Of a stretch of DNA of 64,000 bases, positions 52,907 through 61,158 are shown one piece after another. The position numbers and the translations under genes are program-made. The stretch's first letter is position 1; each line of letters begins with the position of its first letter. The stretch is from Leifsonia sp. 1010 (lineage in GTDB: Bacteria > Actinomycetota > Actinomycetes > Actinomycetales > Microbacteriaceae). The notes below the pieces were generated by a model. That model did not search any database, had not been told where the DNA came from, and saw only the letters and a list, made by a program, of their open reading frames with translations. The stretch is from NCBI RefSeq assembly GCF_031455295.1, contig NZ_JAVDSL010000001.1, positions 1,612,001-1,676,000 of the forward strand. The letters are read 5' to 3'.

Positions 52907-53296
52907 ATGGCAAAGCTTTCGACTGAGGAGCTGCTCGACGCGTTCAAGGAGCTCACGCTCATTGAGCTCAGCGAGTTCGTGAAGAAGTTCGAGGAGACCT
53001 TCGAGGTCACCGCCGCCGCCCCCGTCGCCGTGGCCGCTCCGGCCGCCGGTGGTGCGGGCGCCGCTGCTGAAGAGGTCGAGGAGAAGGACTCCTTCGACGT
53101 CGTCCTCGAGGCCGCCGGTGACAAGAAGATCCAGGTCATCAAGGAGGTGCGCGCCCTCACCAGCCTCGGCCTCGGTGAGGCGAAGGCCCTCGTTGACGGC
53201 GCTCCGAGCACCGTGCTCGAGGGTGCCAACAAGGAGACCGCAGACAAGGCGAAGGCCCAGCTCGAAGAGGCTGGCGCCACCGTCACCCTGAAGTAA
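52907..53296 (+). CDS. rplL: 50S ribosomal protein L7/L12
   Basis: 129 residues. The N-terminal dimerisation helices ([20 protein letters not shown]) are followed by an Ala/Pro/Gly hinge and the globular C-terminal domain [20 protein letters not shown] and [24 protein letters not shown] lies upstream of the ATG. It recruits translation factors to the ribosome. rpoB, which follows in many genomes, is not next. Confidence 0.98.
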   Translation: MAKLSTEELLDAFKELTLIELSEFVKKFEETFEVTAAAPVAVAAPAAGGAGAAAEEVEEKDSFDVVLEAAGDKKIQVIKEVRALTSLGLGEAKALVDGAPSTVLEGANKETADKAKAQLEEAGATVTLK

Positions 53297-53298
53297 TC

Positions 53299-53317
53299 AG
53301 GGCCCCATCGGGGCTCT
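53299..53317 (+). terminator. Hairpin directly after rplL
   Basis: GGGCCCC and GGGGCTC around ATC (core 53302-53314) give about 8 bp with a 3-nt loop, then TTCTTA. Confidence 0.5.
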
Positions 53318-53396
53318 TCTTACCGACGGCTGACAGCCGCTGTGTCGTAGACACAGGCGCGACGCGGACTCCTCCTTTCAGAGAGTGTCCGCGTTG

Positions 53397-53434
53397 CGGA
53401 GGGCGTCGCCCCCGTAACGGGGCGACGCCCTCCG
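53397..53434 (+). terminator. Strong terminator downstream of rplL
   Basis: A 15-bp perfect inverted repeat (53398-53412 with 53419-53433, arms GGAGGGCGTCGCCCC) extended by one more C-G pair, 6-nt loop, followed by TGCGTT. A smaller hairpin (53363-53369 with 53387-53393, 17-nt loop) precedes it. Confidence 0.8.
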
Positions 53435-53540
53435 TGCGTTAAGCGACGCGCGGGCGCGGATGCTCACCCATCCACGCGTCCGATCGCGCCCGCCAGCGGG
53501 CATCGGTGTGCAAGGACGCACAACCGGAAGTAGAACCACG

Positions 53541-53684
53541 ATGAATACCAGTTCTTGGCGTGCATACGCCTCGCGACTGCGTGACTTCGGTCACGCGATG
53601 CTCCACGGTGAGGACCGCGACAGCGGTTGCCACCCGCCGGATCTGTGCCGCAGGACCCTCCTCTACGACAGGTACCTGCGGTAA
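53541..53684 (+). CDS. Possible small protein (47 residues) or structured RNA
   Basis: A short frame, MNTSSWRAYASRLRDFGHAM to the stop at 53684, with two Cys in GCHPPDLCRR. The preceding GGAAG is too far for a good ribosome site. The DNA also forms a 7-bp stem with a UUCG tetraloop (53579-53596) and a second stem CCGCAGG/CCTGCGG (53648-53654 with 53675-53681). A 16-bp terminator follows. The isolated, terminated unit suggests a real transcript; whether it encodes protein or RNA cannot be decided here. The rest of the 525-bp gap between rplL and the methyltransferase gene holds terminators and a palindrome. Confidence 0.4.
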   Translation: MNTSSWRAYASRLRDFGHAMLHGEDRDSGCHPPDLCRRTLLYDRYLR

Positions 53685-53693
53685 CACCCACCA

Positions 53694-53729
53694 CGAAGCG
53701 CCTCCGGCCACCCGGCCGGGGGCGCTTCG
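53694..53729 (+). terminator. Terminator after the small ORF
   Basis: A 16-bp stem (53694-53709 with 53714-53729; one G-T pair) with a 4-nt ACCC loop. Confidence 0.75.
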
Positions 53730-53747
53730 CCGTCCCACCCCCTCCAC

Positions 53748-53800
53748 ATTCGTGCCGAATGTGCGTTCAGGGCCTGCGATACCGCACATTCGGCACGAAT
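53748..53800. repeat. Perfect long inverted repeat upstream of the methyltransferase gene
   Basis: The 18-nt arm ATTCGTGCCGAATGTGCG (53748-53765) is repeated as its exact complement at 53783-53800, with a 17-nt loop. The left side is itself palindromic (CACATTCG-TGC-CGAATGTG, 53745-53763), so alternative cruciforms are possible. It ends 9 nt before the methyltransferase -10. Confidence 0.85.
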
Positions 53801-53809
53801 CACTGCCCC

Positions 53810-53815
53810 TAGACT
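53810..53815 (+). promoter_or_regulatory. -10 hexamer of a leaderless promoter (methyltransferase gene)
   Basis: TAGACT is followed by 6 nt and the ATG at 53822; there is no ribosome site. Confidence 0.5.
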
Positions 53816-53821
53816 CGCGGG

Positions 53822-54472
53822 ATGACCGACGAGCCCGCCGATGTGACCGCCACCCGACTCGCGTACGACACCGTCGCCCAGGACTACGCGGACCTGCTCC
53901 GCGACCACCTCGCGGGGAGCGAGTTCGACCGCGCCATGCTCGGCGTCTTCGCGGAGCAGGTGGCGCGCGGCGGGGGCGGCCCGGTCGGCGACCTGGGATG
54001 CGGACCCGGCCGCATCGCCGGATACCTCGCGGGACTCGGAATGGATGTCGTCGGCATCGACCTGTCGCCCGGGATGATCGAGGTGGCCCGGCGCGAGCAT
54101 CCCGCTGTTCGGTTCGAGGTCGGGACGATGGCCCAGCTGCCCTTCGAAGACGGCGCTCTCGCCGGAGCGCTCGCCTGGTACTCCGTCATCCACACGCCCG
54201 ATGAGCGCCAGGGCGAGTTGTACGCCGAGTTCGCGCGTGTCATCCGTCCGGGCGGGGTGCTGCTCCTCGCCTTCCAGGCGGGGGAGGACGTCGTGCACCT
54301 CACGCACGCGTACGGGCACGACCTCGACCTGCACACCCGGCGACAGCATCCCGAGCGGGTCAGGGAGCGGTTGGTCGAGGCGGGGTTCGCGCCGACCGCC
54401 GAGCTCATCCGGCAGGCGGTGCCGCCGGAGAAGTCGCCGCAGGGATACGTGCTCGCGCAACGCGCCGTTTGA
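53822..54472 (+). CDS. Class I SAM-dependent methyltransferase
   Basis: 216 residues. The SAM motif I is VGDLGCGPGRIAGYLAGLGM with the acidic motif II DVVGIDLSPGMIEVARR. Motif III-like LAWYSVIHTPDERQGEL and post-motif RVIRPGGVLLLAFQAGE follow. This is the Methyltransf_11/25 type, acting on a small molecule that cannot be named. The start appears leaderless. It is 32 nt upstream of the MarR gene. Confidence 0.92.
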   Translation: MTDEPADVTATRLAYDTVAQDYADLLRDHLAGSEFDRAMLGVFAEQVARGGGGPVGDLGCGPGRIAGYLAGLGMDVVGIDLSPGMIEVARREHPAVRFEVGTMAQLPFEDGALAGALAWYSVIHTPDERQGELYAEFARVIRPGGVLLLAFQAGEDVVHLTHAYGHDLDLHTRRQHPERVRERLVEAGFAPTAELIRQAVPPEKSPQGYVLAQRAV

Positions 54473-54491
54473 TAAACATAGGCAAGCTATA

Positions 54492-54497
54492 TATAAT
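54492..54497 (+). promoter_or_regulatory. Consensus -10 of a leaderless promoter (MarR gene)
   Basis: TATAAT, 7 nt before the ATG at 54505. The region just upstream (ATAG-GCAAG-CTAT, 54479-54491) is a short dyad and a candidate MarR site. Confidence 0.55.
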
Positions 54498-54504
54498 TGG
54501 TCTC

Positions 54505-54969
54505 ATGCCCGAGACCCCCGAACTCCACCAGATCCTCGGCGACCTCGTCGTCGCCGCGCACCGCCTCGCCCGGCTCGCCGCACGAGTGACCGGCAGCACC
54601 GAGTCGCCCGCCACCTGGCGCACCCTCAGCGTGCTGCAGACCGTCGGCCCGATGCGCCTCGGCGAGCTCGCCGAACACAGTCGGGTGTCGCAGCCGACGA
54701 TGACCAAGATCGTGCGCAACCTCGTCGAGGCCGAGTGGGTCAAACGGATCGCCGACACGACCGACGCGCGAGCCTGGCAGATCGCCATCACGGCGAAGGG
54801 CGCCGACGCGCTTCAGACCTGGCGTGACGAGTTGTCCACCGCGCTCGTCCCGATGTTCTCCGACCTCAGCGACGACGAGCTCGCCGCCATGCGCGCCACC
54901 GTCGAGATCATCGGGTCGCGCGCCGACCTCTCCACCGCGACGTCGGCCGCTCTGGCCGGCCGCGGCTGA
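54505..54969 (+). CDS. MarR-family transcriptional regulator
   Basis: 154 residues from ATG 54505, 7 nt after a consensus TATAAT. The winged helix is LGELAEHSRVSQPTMTKIVR followed by RIADTTDARAWQIAIT (wing). The flanking helices give the MarR dimer fold. It is 66 nt upstream of an MFS drug/metabolite exporter, the usual MarR target. The in-frame extension upstream is rejected because it would include the promoter. Confidence 0.93.
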   Translation: MPETPELHQILGDLVVAAHRLARLAARVTGSTESPATWRTLSVLQTVGPMRLGELAEHSRVSQPTMTKIVRNLVEAEWVKRIADTTDARAWQIAITAKGADALQTWRDELSTALVPMFSDLSDDELAAMRATVEIIGSRADLSTATSAALAGRG

Positions 54970-55035
54970 GCCGCACATCCCGTCGCCACCTCCCTCCCTC
55001 CGCACCACCGATCGGCAAGGAGCCGTCTCCCCTTC

Positions 55036-56274
55036 ATGTCCCACGAACGCCCCACCAGCATCCTGAAGCAGCCGACCGCCGTCTGGGCCGTCGCCTTCGC
55101 CTCCGTCATCGCCTTCATGGGCATCGGTCTCGTCGACCCGATCCTGCCCGCGATCGCGAAGAGCCTGGAGGCGACACCGACCGAGACGGAGATGCTGTTC
55201 ACCAGCTACCTGCTCATCACCGGCGCCGCCATGTTCTTCACCAGCTGGATCTCCAGCCGCATCGGGGCGAAGAGGACACTGCTCATCGGTCTCGCCCTGA
55301 TCGTCGTCTTCGCGCTCGCCGCCGGGCTGTCGCAGAACGTCGAGTCGATCATCGGCTTCCGCGCCGGCTGGGGACTCGGCAACGCGCTGTTCATCTCCAC
55401 CGCCCTTGCGACCATCGTCGGAGCCGCGTCCGGCGGTACGTCCGCGGCGATCATCCTGTACGAGGCCGCCCTGGGACTCGGCATCGCGATCGGACCGCTG
55501 CTCGGCGGCCTGCTCGGCAGCTGGAGCTGGCGCGGACCGTTCTTCGGAACCGCGACCCTGATGGCGATCGGGTTCATCGCGATCGTCGCGCTCCTCAAGA
55601 AGAACCCTGAGAAGCCGCAGCCCACGAAGCTGTCCGCGCCGTTCCGCGCACTCGGCCGTCCCGCGCTCGGCTTCCTCGCCGGCGCCGCGCTGTTCTACAA
55701 CATCGGCTTCTTCGTGCTGCTCGCGTACACGCCGTTCGCGCTCGTGCCGTTGGGCGTGGAGGATGCCATCACCCTGGGTCTGATCTTCTTCGGCTGGGGC
55801 GTCGCTCTCGCCGTCACCTCGGTCTGGGTCGCCCCGCTGCTGACCGCCCGGCTGCCGCGCACGCGCGTGCTGTGGCTCGTCATGCCCCTGCTCGCCCTCG
55901 ACCTCCTGGCCGCGGGACTCTTCGTCGGCTCGCTGGTCGCGCTCATCGTCTGCGTCGTCGTCGGCGGACTGCTGCTCGGCATCCTGAACACCGTGCTCAC
56001 CGAGTGCGTGATGGAGGCGACCGACCTGCCGCGATCCGTTGCCTCGAGCGCCTACTCGGGTGTCCGCTTCCTCGGCGGCGCTGTCGCCCCGCCGGCTGCG
56101 ACGCTCCTCGCCGGCACGGTCGGTCCGGCCATGCCGTTCTACGCGGGAGCCATCTCCGTGCTGATCGCGGCGGCGCTGATCATGATCGGGCACAAGCACC
56201 TGAAGCGCGTGGATGCGCCCGCCGAGACGCCGCAGCAGGAAGCCGAGGTGCTGTCCTTCGCCGACGCCGACTGA
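55036..56274 (+). CDS. MFS transporter (drug/metabolite exporter, DHA1-like)
   Basis: 412 residues with twelve helices. It starts AVWAVAFASVIAFMGIGLVD and has the family C-type motif YEAALGLGIAIGPLLGGLLG in helix 5, as in DHA1 exporters. SSRIGAKRTLLIGLALIVVF is the loop 2-3 motif. AAGGAG lies somewhat far upstream (~15 nt). It is paired with a MarR regulator and followed by a strong terminator. The exported compound is unknown. Confidence 0.93.
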   Translation: MSHERPTSILKQPTAVWAVAFASVIAFMGIGLVDPILPAIAKSLEATPTETEMLFTSYLLITGAAMFFTSWISSRIGAKRTLLIGLALIVVFALAAGLSQNVESIIGFRAGWGLGNALFISTALATIVGAASGGTSAAIILYEAALGLGIAIGPLLGGLLGSWSWRGPFFGTATLMAIGFIAIVALLKKNPEKPQPTKLSAPFRALGRPALGFLAGAALFYNIGFFVLLAYTPFALVPLGVEDAITLGLIFFGWGVALAVTSVWVAPLLTARLPRTRVLWLVMPLLALDLLAAGLFVGSLVALIVCVVVGGLLLGILNTVLTECVMEATDLPRSVASSAYSGVRFLGGAVAPPAATLLAGTVGPAMPFYAGAISVLIAAALIMIGHKHLKRVDAPAETPQQEAEVLSFADAD

Positions 56275-56289
56275 GGAAGCCGTCGGTGC

Positions 56290-56301
56290 GGGAACGTTCC
56301 C
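56290..56301. promoter_or_regulatory. Perfect LacI-type palindrome GGGAACGTTCCC
   Basis: A 12-bp perfect palindrome with the central CG typical of LacI-family operators, located between the convergent MFS and LacI genes rather than at a promoter. It may be a distal auxiliary operator or chance. Confidence 0.4.
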
Positions 56302-56310
56302 ACCGAATTC

Positions 56311-56345
56311 GAAGAGCCGCCCTGTCCTAGTCAGGGCGGCTCTTC
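56311..56345. terminator. Bidirectional terminator between MFS and LacI genes
   Basis: A perfect 14-bp stem (56311-56324 with 56332-56345, arms GAAGAGCCGCCCTG), 7-nt loop. The remaining ~120 nt to the LacI gene shows nothing recognisable. Confidence 0.75.
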
Positions 56346-56468
56346 CCGTCATGTGGGCCCCGATAGCCCGACGGGCGACCCCGTCAGCTGATCGTGCCTA
56401 CCCGAAAGGCGCGCTCAGCCGGATGGCCGCCTCACCATTCTTTCAGACAGCGGGGGCCGCACGGGACA

Positions 56469-57476
56469 TCAGCGCGGCGGTGCGGTGGACGATCGGACCA
56501 CCAGACTGACCGGCGAGCTCACCGAGCCGGAGCGCGGTTCGGCGCCCGCGAGCTCGTCCAGCAGGATGCGCGCGGCGGTCGCCCCCTGCTCGAACGGATC
56601 CTGCGCCATCGTCGTCAGCCCGAACCCGGCGGCGTAGTCGTGGTCGTCGATGCCGATCACGGACAGGTCGTCCGGCACCCGCAGGCCGTGGTCGCCCGCC
56701 GCGAGGATCGCGCCGAACGCCATCTCGTCCGAGCCCGCGAACACCGCGGTCGGCCGAGGCCCGGGCGCATCCAGCAGCCGGTTCATCGCCGCGCGGCTCT
56801 CGGGCAGCGAGAACCCGCCGGGGATGACCCACTCGGGACGTACCGGGAGCCCGGCGTCGCGCATCGCATCCTTGAAGCCGTGGAGGCGGCCGATCGGCAC
56901 CTGGCTATTGAGGCCCTCCTCGTCCTCACCGCCCAGGTGCGCGATCGCGGTGTGACCGAGGGAGATGAGGTGGGAGGTCGCCGTGTAGGCGGTCGAGGTC
57001 TCGTCGATGCCGACGCTGCGGAGCCCCTTGACCGGTCCGCCGACGACGATGGTCGGATGTCCGAGCGTCGCCAGCTGCTCCCTCTCCTCCGTCGTGAAGT
57101 CGAGGCACAGCGCGAGCAGGGCGTCGGTGCGTTTGCGCAGGATGCTGCGGTGGAAGACGCGCTCCCGATCGCCGCGGTGACCCCCGAGGTTGAAGAGGAT
57201 CATGTCGTAGCTCGCCGACCGCAGCTCCGCATCCACCCCCTCCAGCACCTGCGTGTAGAACCACCGGCTCACCGACGGGACCACGACCCCCATCGCGAGG
57301 GTGCGGCCGCTGGCGAGGCCCGAAGCGCTCGACGACGCGACGTAGCCGAGCTCGTCCGCCGCGCGGCGGACGGCGGCACGCGTCTTGTCCGAGACGTTGG
57401 GCAGGCCGCGCAGCGCCCGGGAGACGGTGGCGGTGGAGACCCCGGTCGCGCGCGCGACCTCCTCGATCCCTGGCAT
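56469..57476 (-). CDS. LacI-family transcriptional regulator (sugar ABC cluster)
   Basis: 335 residues. The HTH is GIEEVARATGVSTATVSRAL, with hinge RRAADELGYVAS. The sensor domain starts MGVVVPSVSRWFYTQVLEGV and near the end has LSVIGIDDHDYAAGFGLTTM. GGAG lies 8 nt before the ATG. It is downstream of, and co-oriented with, the ABC importer genes, and it probably binds the two LacI-type operators at 61132-61158. Confidence 0.93.
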   Translation of the reverse strand: MPGIEEVARATGVSTATVSRALRGLPNVSDKTRAAVRRAADELGYVASSSASGLASGRTLAMGVVVPSVSRWFYTQVLEGVDAELRSASYDMILFNLGGHRGDRERVFHRSILRKRTDALLALCLDFTTEEREQLATLGHPTIVVGGPVKGLRSVGIDETSTAYTATSHLISLGHTAIAHLGGEDEEGLNSQVPIGRLHGFKDAMRDAGLPVRPEWVIPGGFSLPESRAAMNRLLDAPGPRPTAVFAGSDEMAFGAILAAGDHGLRVPDDLSVIGIDDHDYAAGFGLTTMAQDPFEQGATAARILLDELAGAEPRSGSVSSPVSLVVRSSTAPPR

Positions 57477-57489
57477 CGCCCGGCTCCGT

Positions 57490-57729
57490 TCAGGAGTCCT
57501 GGTGCTCGAGCTGCGCCTCCTCGGCCTCCTGCCGCCGCGCGATGATGCGACGGCGCAGCTGCAGGAGGCCGATGAAGGCGAGGACGAGCACGAGGAGGGT
57601 GAGCGCCCAGCCGAGGGCCGGTTCGCCGGTCAGTTCGCAGAAGACCGTGATCCCGAGGAACGCGACCGCGAAGAACCCGACGAAGCCGAGGCCGACGTCG
57701 ACGACCTCGCGGGAGTCGCTCCAGCGCAT
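57490..57729 (-). CDS. Small two-helix membrane protein, function unknown
   Basis: 79 residues: VVDVGLGFVGFFAVAFLGIT and ALGWALTLLVLVLAFIGLLQ as membrane helices, then a basic/acidic tail RRRIIARRQEAEEAQLEHQD. It sits between the permease (4 nt away) and LacI genes of the sugar importer operon, on the same strand. I do not recognise the family; it may be an accessory of the transporter or unrelated. Confidence 0.7.
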   Translation of the reverse strand: MRWSDSREVVDVGLGFVGFFAVAFLGITVFCELTGEPALGWALTLLVLVLAFIGLLQLRRRIIARRQEAEEAQLEHQDS

Positions 57730-57733
57730 GTGA

Positions 57734-58648
57734 TCAGCCCTTCACGCCACCGGCCGTGAGTCCGGCCACGATGCGCCGCTGGAAGATCAGCACCAGGATG
57801 ATCAGCGGCACGGTCACGATCGTACCGGCCGCCATGACCGCCGTGTACGGCTCCTGGTGCGGCTGGCTGCCGGTGAAGGAGGCGATGGCCACGGTGACCG
57901 GCTGCGTCGCGTCGCTCGACAGCTGGCTGGAGATCAGGAACTCGTTCCACGACGAGATGAACGCCAGGATCGCCGTCGTGAACACGGCAGGAGCCGCCAG
58001 CGGGAGGATGATCTTCCGGAACGCCTGCGCCTGGGTGCACCCGTCGATCCGCGCGGCCTCCTCCAGGTCCCACGGCATCTCGCGGAAGAACGAGTTGAGC
58101 GTGTAGACGGTCAGGGGGAGGGCGAAGGAGATCTCCGGGATGATCAGCGCCTGGTAGGTGCCCATCCAGCCGATGTTGGTGAACAACTGGAACAGCGGGG
58201 TGATCAGCGCGACGCCCGGGAACATCGAGGCGGCGAGGATGATCCCCAGCACGATGCCCTTGAACTTGAAGTCCAGGCGGGCGAGGGCGTACGAGGCGAA
58301 GATGCCGACGACCAGGGAGATCACGGTGACGCAGACACCGATGAACAGCGAGTTCAGCAGCGCCTGCCCGAGGTGGTTGCCCAGGTTGGTCGAGAGGGCG
58401 GTGACGTAGTTGTCCCAGGTGAAGTGCGTGATCCACGGGGTGTTGTCGTTGGTGAAGCCGACATCCCGGAACGAGGTCACGACCATCCAGTAGAAGGGCA
58501 GCAAGCACCACAGCACGATCACGATCGCCTGGATGCCGGTGCGGAGACCGGCGTTGCGGCGGCGCTGCTTGCTGCGGTTCTTGGTCTGGGTACGAGGGAG
58601 AGCTCCCGCCTCGGCGGTCGCTGCTGCCTGGCCGGCGACGGCGGTCAT
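57734..58648 (-). CDS. Sugar ABC transporter permease (MalG type)
   Basis: 304 residues from ATG 58648, overlapping the upstream permease by ATGA. A basic N-tail of ~35 residues precedes six helices starting TGIQAIVIVLWCLLPFYWMV. The EAA loop is WDLEEAARIDGCTQAQAFRK. It ends IFQRRIVAGLTAGGVKG, the typical MalG terminus. No ATPase is encoded nearby. Confidence 0.94.
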   Translation of the reverse strand: MTAVAGQAAATAEAGALPRTQTKNRSKQRRRNAGLRTGIQAIVIVLWCLLPFYWMVVTSFRDVGFTNDNTPWITHFTWDNYVTALSTNLGNHLGQALLNSLFIGVCVTVISLVVGIFASYALARLDFKFKGIVLGIILAASMFPGVALITPLFQLFTNIGWMGTYQALIIPEISFALPLTVYTLNSFFREMPWDLEEAARIDGCTQAQAFRKIILPLAAPAVFTTAILAFISSWNEFLISSQLSSDATQPVTVAIASFTGSQPHQEPYTAVMAAGTIVTVPLIILVLIFQRRIVAGLTAGGVKG

Positions 58649-59688
58649 CGCTTCGCCCCCTTCTGCTGGTCCTCCTGCGTTCGCACGACGTTCGTTCCGA
58701 GGAGCCGGACGAAGATGAAGGCGATCAGGAAGATGATGATGAACGTGATGGTGGACAGGGCGGCCGCGCTGTTGAAGCCCTGCCTGATCTGATCGACCAC
58801 CAGGATGGACAACGTGGTCGTGGCATGGCCTGTACCACCTCCGCCGCCGGTGAGGATCTGCGGCAGGTCGTAGATGCGGAGGGCGTCGAGCACACGGAAC
58901 AGGATCGCGACCATGAGCGCCGGCTTCAGCAGCGGCATGGTCACGCGCCAGAAGCGCTGCCAGGTGGTCGCGCCGTCGACCTTCGCGGCCTCGTAGACCT
59001 CCTCCGGGATGATCTGCAGACCGGCGAGGATCAGCAGCGCCATGAACGGCGTGGTCTTCCAGGTGTCGGCGATGATGACCGCGAACCGGGACGCCCACTC
59101 ATCCGACGTCCACAGGATGTGGGCGCCGAGGACCGCGTTGGCGACGCCGGCGACCGAGAAGATGAAGAACCACAGCTTCGCGGTGACCGCGGTGGGGATC
59201 GCCCACGGGATCAGGATGGCCGCGCGGACGAGGCCGCGGCCGCGGAACGCGCGGTTCATGATCAGCGCGAACCAGAGGCCCAGGCCGGTCTCGAGGATGA
59301 CGGTCGTCACCGTGAAGAAGAAGGTGACGAACACGGCGCTCCAGAAGCTGGAGCCGAGGTTGCCGGGCGGGCAGGAGATCGTGGTGCCGTTGGGGCCCTG
59401 ACACTGCTGGAGCAGCCAGTGGGCGTAGTTCTGGAAGCCGGCGAACCCGCCCTGCACGAACAGGCCGGTCGCCGGGTCGAGACCCGCGTCCTTCTGGAAG
59501 GACATCACGATCGCCGAGACGACCGGGTACCCGATCACGACCGCGAGCAGGATCAGGGTGGGGATGATCAGGTAGAAGGCCCAGCGACTCTGCTGGGCAC
59601 GCTGCCGCTTCGCGCCGGCGCGGATCGGCGGCTTGCCGTTCTTACCGGTCGTGGTGGATGAGGGGGCGACGACGTTCGACGTTGACAT
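58645..59688 (-). CDS. Sugar ABC transporter permease (MalF type)
   Basis: 347 residues. The first helix FYLIIPTLILLAVVIGYPVV is followed by a periplasmic loop with FQNYAHWLLQQCQGPNGTTI and five more helices. The EAA motif is EEVYEAAKVDGATTWQRFWR. It is the second gene of the operon after the binding protein and forms the channel with the 57734 gene. Confidence 0.94.
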   Translation of the reverse strand: MSTSNVVAPSSTTTGKNGKPPIRAGAKRQRAQQSRWAFYLIIPTLILLAVVIGYPVVSAIVMSFQKDAGLDPATGLFVQGGFAGFQNYAHWLLQQCQGPNGTTISCPPGNLGSSFWSAVFVTFFFTVTTVILETGLGLWFALIMNRAFRGRGLVRAAILIPWAIPTAVTAKLWFFIFSVAGVANAVLGAHILWTSDEWASRFAVIIADTWKTTPFMALLILAGLQIIPEEVYEAAKVDGATTWQRFWRVTMPLLKPALMVAILFRVLDALRIYDLPQILTGGGGGTGHATTTLSILVVDQIRQGFNSAAALSTITFIIIFLIAFIFVRLLGTNVVRTQEDQQKGAKR

Positions 59689-59771
59689 GTGTGCCTCCGG
59701 ATGCTTGTCGGAAGGAGAGGGGCCGGGCGGCGGGAGAGGTCCCGCCGCCCGGCAACCGTTTCAGGCCGGGG

Positions 59772-61055
59772 TCAGCCGGCGCTGGCGGTGTTGATCGCCG
59801 AAGCCATGTCCTTCAGGGCTTCATCGACCGTCTTGTCGCCCTTGAGGGCGGCGTACGCGTTGTCCTGCACGGCCTTGGTGATGGCCGGGTAGAACGGCGA
59901 CACCGGACGCGGGACCGCGTTCTCGATCGACGTCTTCAGCGTCGACAGGTACGGCAGCTGGCTGTTCAGCGCCGCGTCGTCATACAGCGAGGCCACCACC
60001 GGTGCCAGCGAGCCCTGGGTCACGAAGAACTTCTGCGTCTCTTCGCTCTGCAGGAACTTCAGGAACTCGAAGGCGGTCGCCTTGTGCTTGGAGTACACGC
60101 TGATCGCGGCATTGTGGCCACCGAGGCTGGAGACGCCCGGCTTGTCCGCGCTGATGCCCGGCAGCGGCGCGATGCCGAAGGTGTCCTTCACCGTCGAGGA
60201 GCCGTCGGTCTTCGCCAGGTTGTACACGTACGGCCAGTTGCGCAGGAACATCAGCTTGCCGGCCTCGAACGCCTGCCGGCCCTGCTCCTCCTGGTAGGTG
60301 ATGGCCTCGGCGGGGATCTGCCCGTTCTTGAAGCCGTCCACCAGTCGGGTCAGGCCCGCCTTCGCCTCGTCGCTGTCGACGGTGACCTTCTTGCCGTCCT
60401 CACCGACGATCGTGCCGCCGTTGGTGTTGATCGCCTCGGCGACGTTCACCGTGAGGCCCTCGTACTGGGCGAACTGACCGGCGTAGCAGCCGATGCCCTT
60501 CGCCTTGGCGATGTCGCAGTCCTTGAGCATGTCGTCCCACGTCTTCGGGGGCTCCGGGACCAGGTCCTTGCGGTAGTACAGGATGCCGCCGTCAGAGGTC
60601 TGCGGCGCCGCGTACTGGGTGCCGTTGTACGTTCCCGACTTCACCGTCGGCTCCAGGAGGGCCGAGTTGTCCATCTTGAACTTGCCGGTCAGCGGCTGGA
60701 GCCAGCCCTTCGCGGCGAACTCACCCGTCCACACCACGTCCACGTCGACGACGTCGTAGTTGGTGTCCTTGGCCTGGAAGTGCTGCACGAGGTCGTCGTG
60801 CTGCTGGTCCGCCTGGTCGGTCTGCTCCTTGAAGGTGACCTTCTCGTCCGGGTGGGCCTTGTTCCACTTCTCGATCAGCGGGCGGACGACATTCGAGTTG
60901 TCCTTGCCCTGCACGTAGGTGATCGGACCCTTGCTGTCGAGATTCGAGTTGGCGTCGCCGCCACCGCTTCCCGACCCGCCGCCACCGGTGCATCCCGCCA
61001 GCGCGAGGCCTGCGAGGGCCACCCCGGCGATCACGGAGAGACGTGCTGCTTTCAT
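59772..61055 (-). CDS. Sugar ABC transporter substrate-binding lipoprotein
   Basis: 427 residues. The lipoprotein signal ends LAGLALAGC with a Gly/Ser linker. GPITYVQGKDNSNVVRPLIE and YAAPQTSDGGILYYRKDLVP are typical of trehalose/maltose-type binding proteins (family 1). ISVYSKHKATAFEFLKFLQS lies in the C-lobe. GAGGAG precedes the ATG. Transcription starts from a promoter with two LacI-type operators. The ligand is unknown, possibly an alpha-glucoside. Confidence 0.94.
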   Translation of the reverse strand: MKAARLSVIAGVALAGLALAGCTGGGGSGSGGGDANSNLDSKGPITYVQGKDNSNVVRPLIEKWNKAHPDEKVTFKEQTDQADQQHDDLVQHFQAKDTNYDVVDVDVVWTGEFAAKGWLQPLTGKFKMDNSALLEPTVKSGTYNGTQYAAPQTSDGGILYYRKDLVPEPPKTWDDMLKDCDIAKAKGIGCYAGQFAQYEGLTVNVAEAINTNGGTIVGEDGKKVTVDSDEAKAGLTRLVDGFKNGQIPAEAITYQEEQGRQAFEAGKLMFLRNWPYVYNLAKTDGSSTVKDTFGIAPLPGISADKPGVSSLGGHNAAISVYSKHKATAFEFLKFLQSEETQKFFVTQGSLAPVVASLYDDAALNSQLPYLSTLKTSIENAVPRPVSPFYPAITKAVQDNAYAALKGDKTVDEALKDMASAINTASAG

Positions 61056-61106
61056 TTCACTCCTCGTTGAGCTCTTGGTGCGGGCACAGGTGTGCGCCCG
61101 CCGATC

Positions 61107-61158
61107 ACCGTACCCCTACGCTCTCGCGAGATGCAAGCGTTTACGTCAAGCGCTTGCA
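61107..61158 (-). promoter_or_regulatory. Promoter and twin LacI-type operators of the sugar ABC operon
   Basis: On the minus strand TTGCAT (61136-61131) and TACGGT (61112-61107) are 18 nt apart. Two adjacent operator-like 14-mers, TGCAAGCGTTTACG (61132-61145) and GTCAAGCGCTTGCA (61145-61158), fit the LacI/CcpA pattern TGNAANCGNTTNCA. The first overlaps the -35. Outer 10-bp arms GATGCAAGCG/CGCTTGCATC (61130-61139, 61151-61160) make a larger dyad. Confidence 0.65.
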
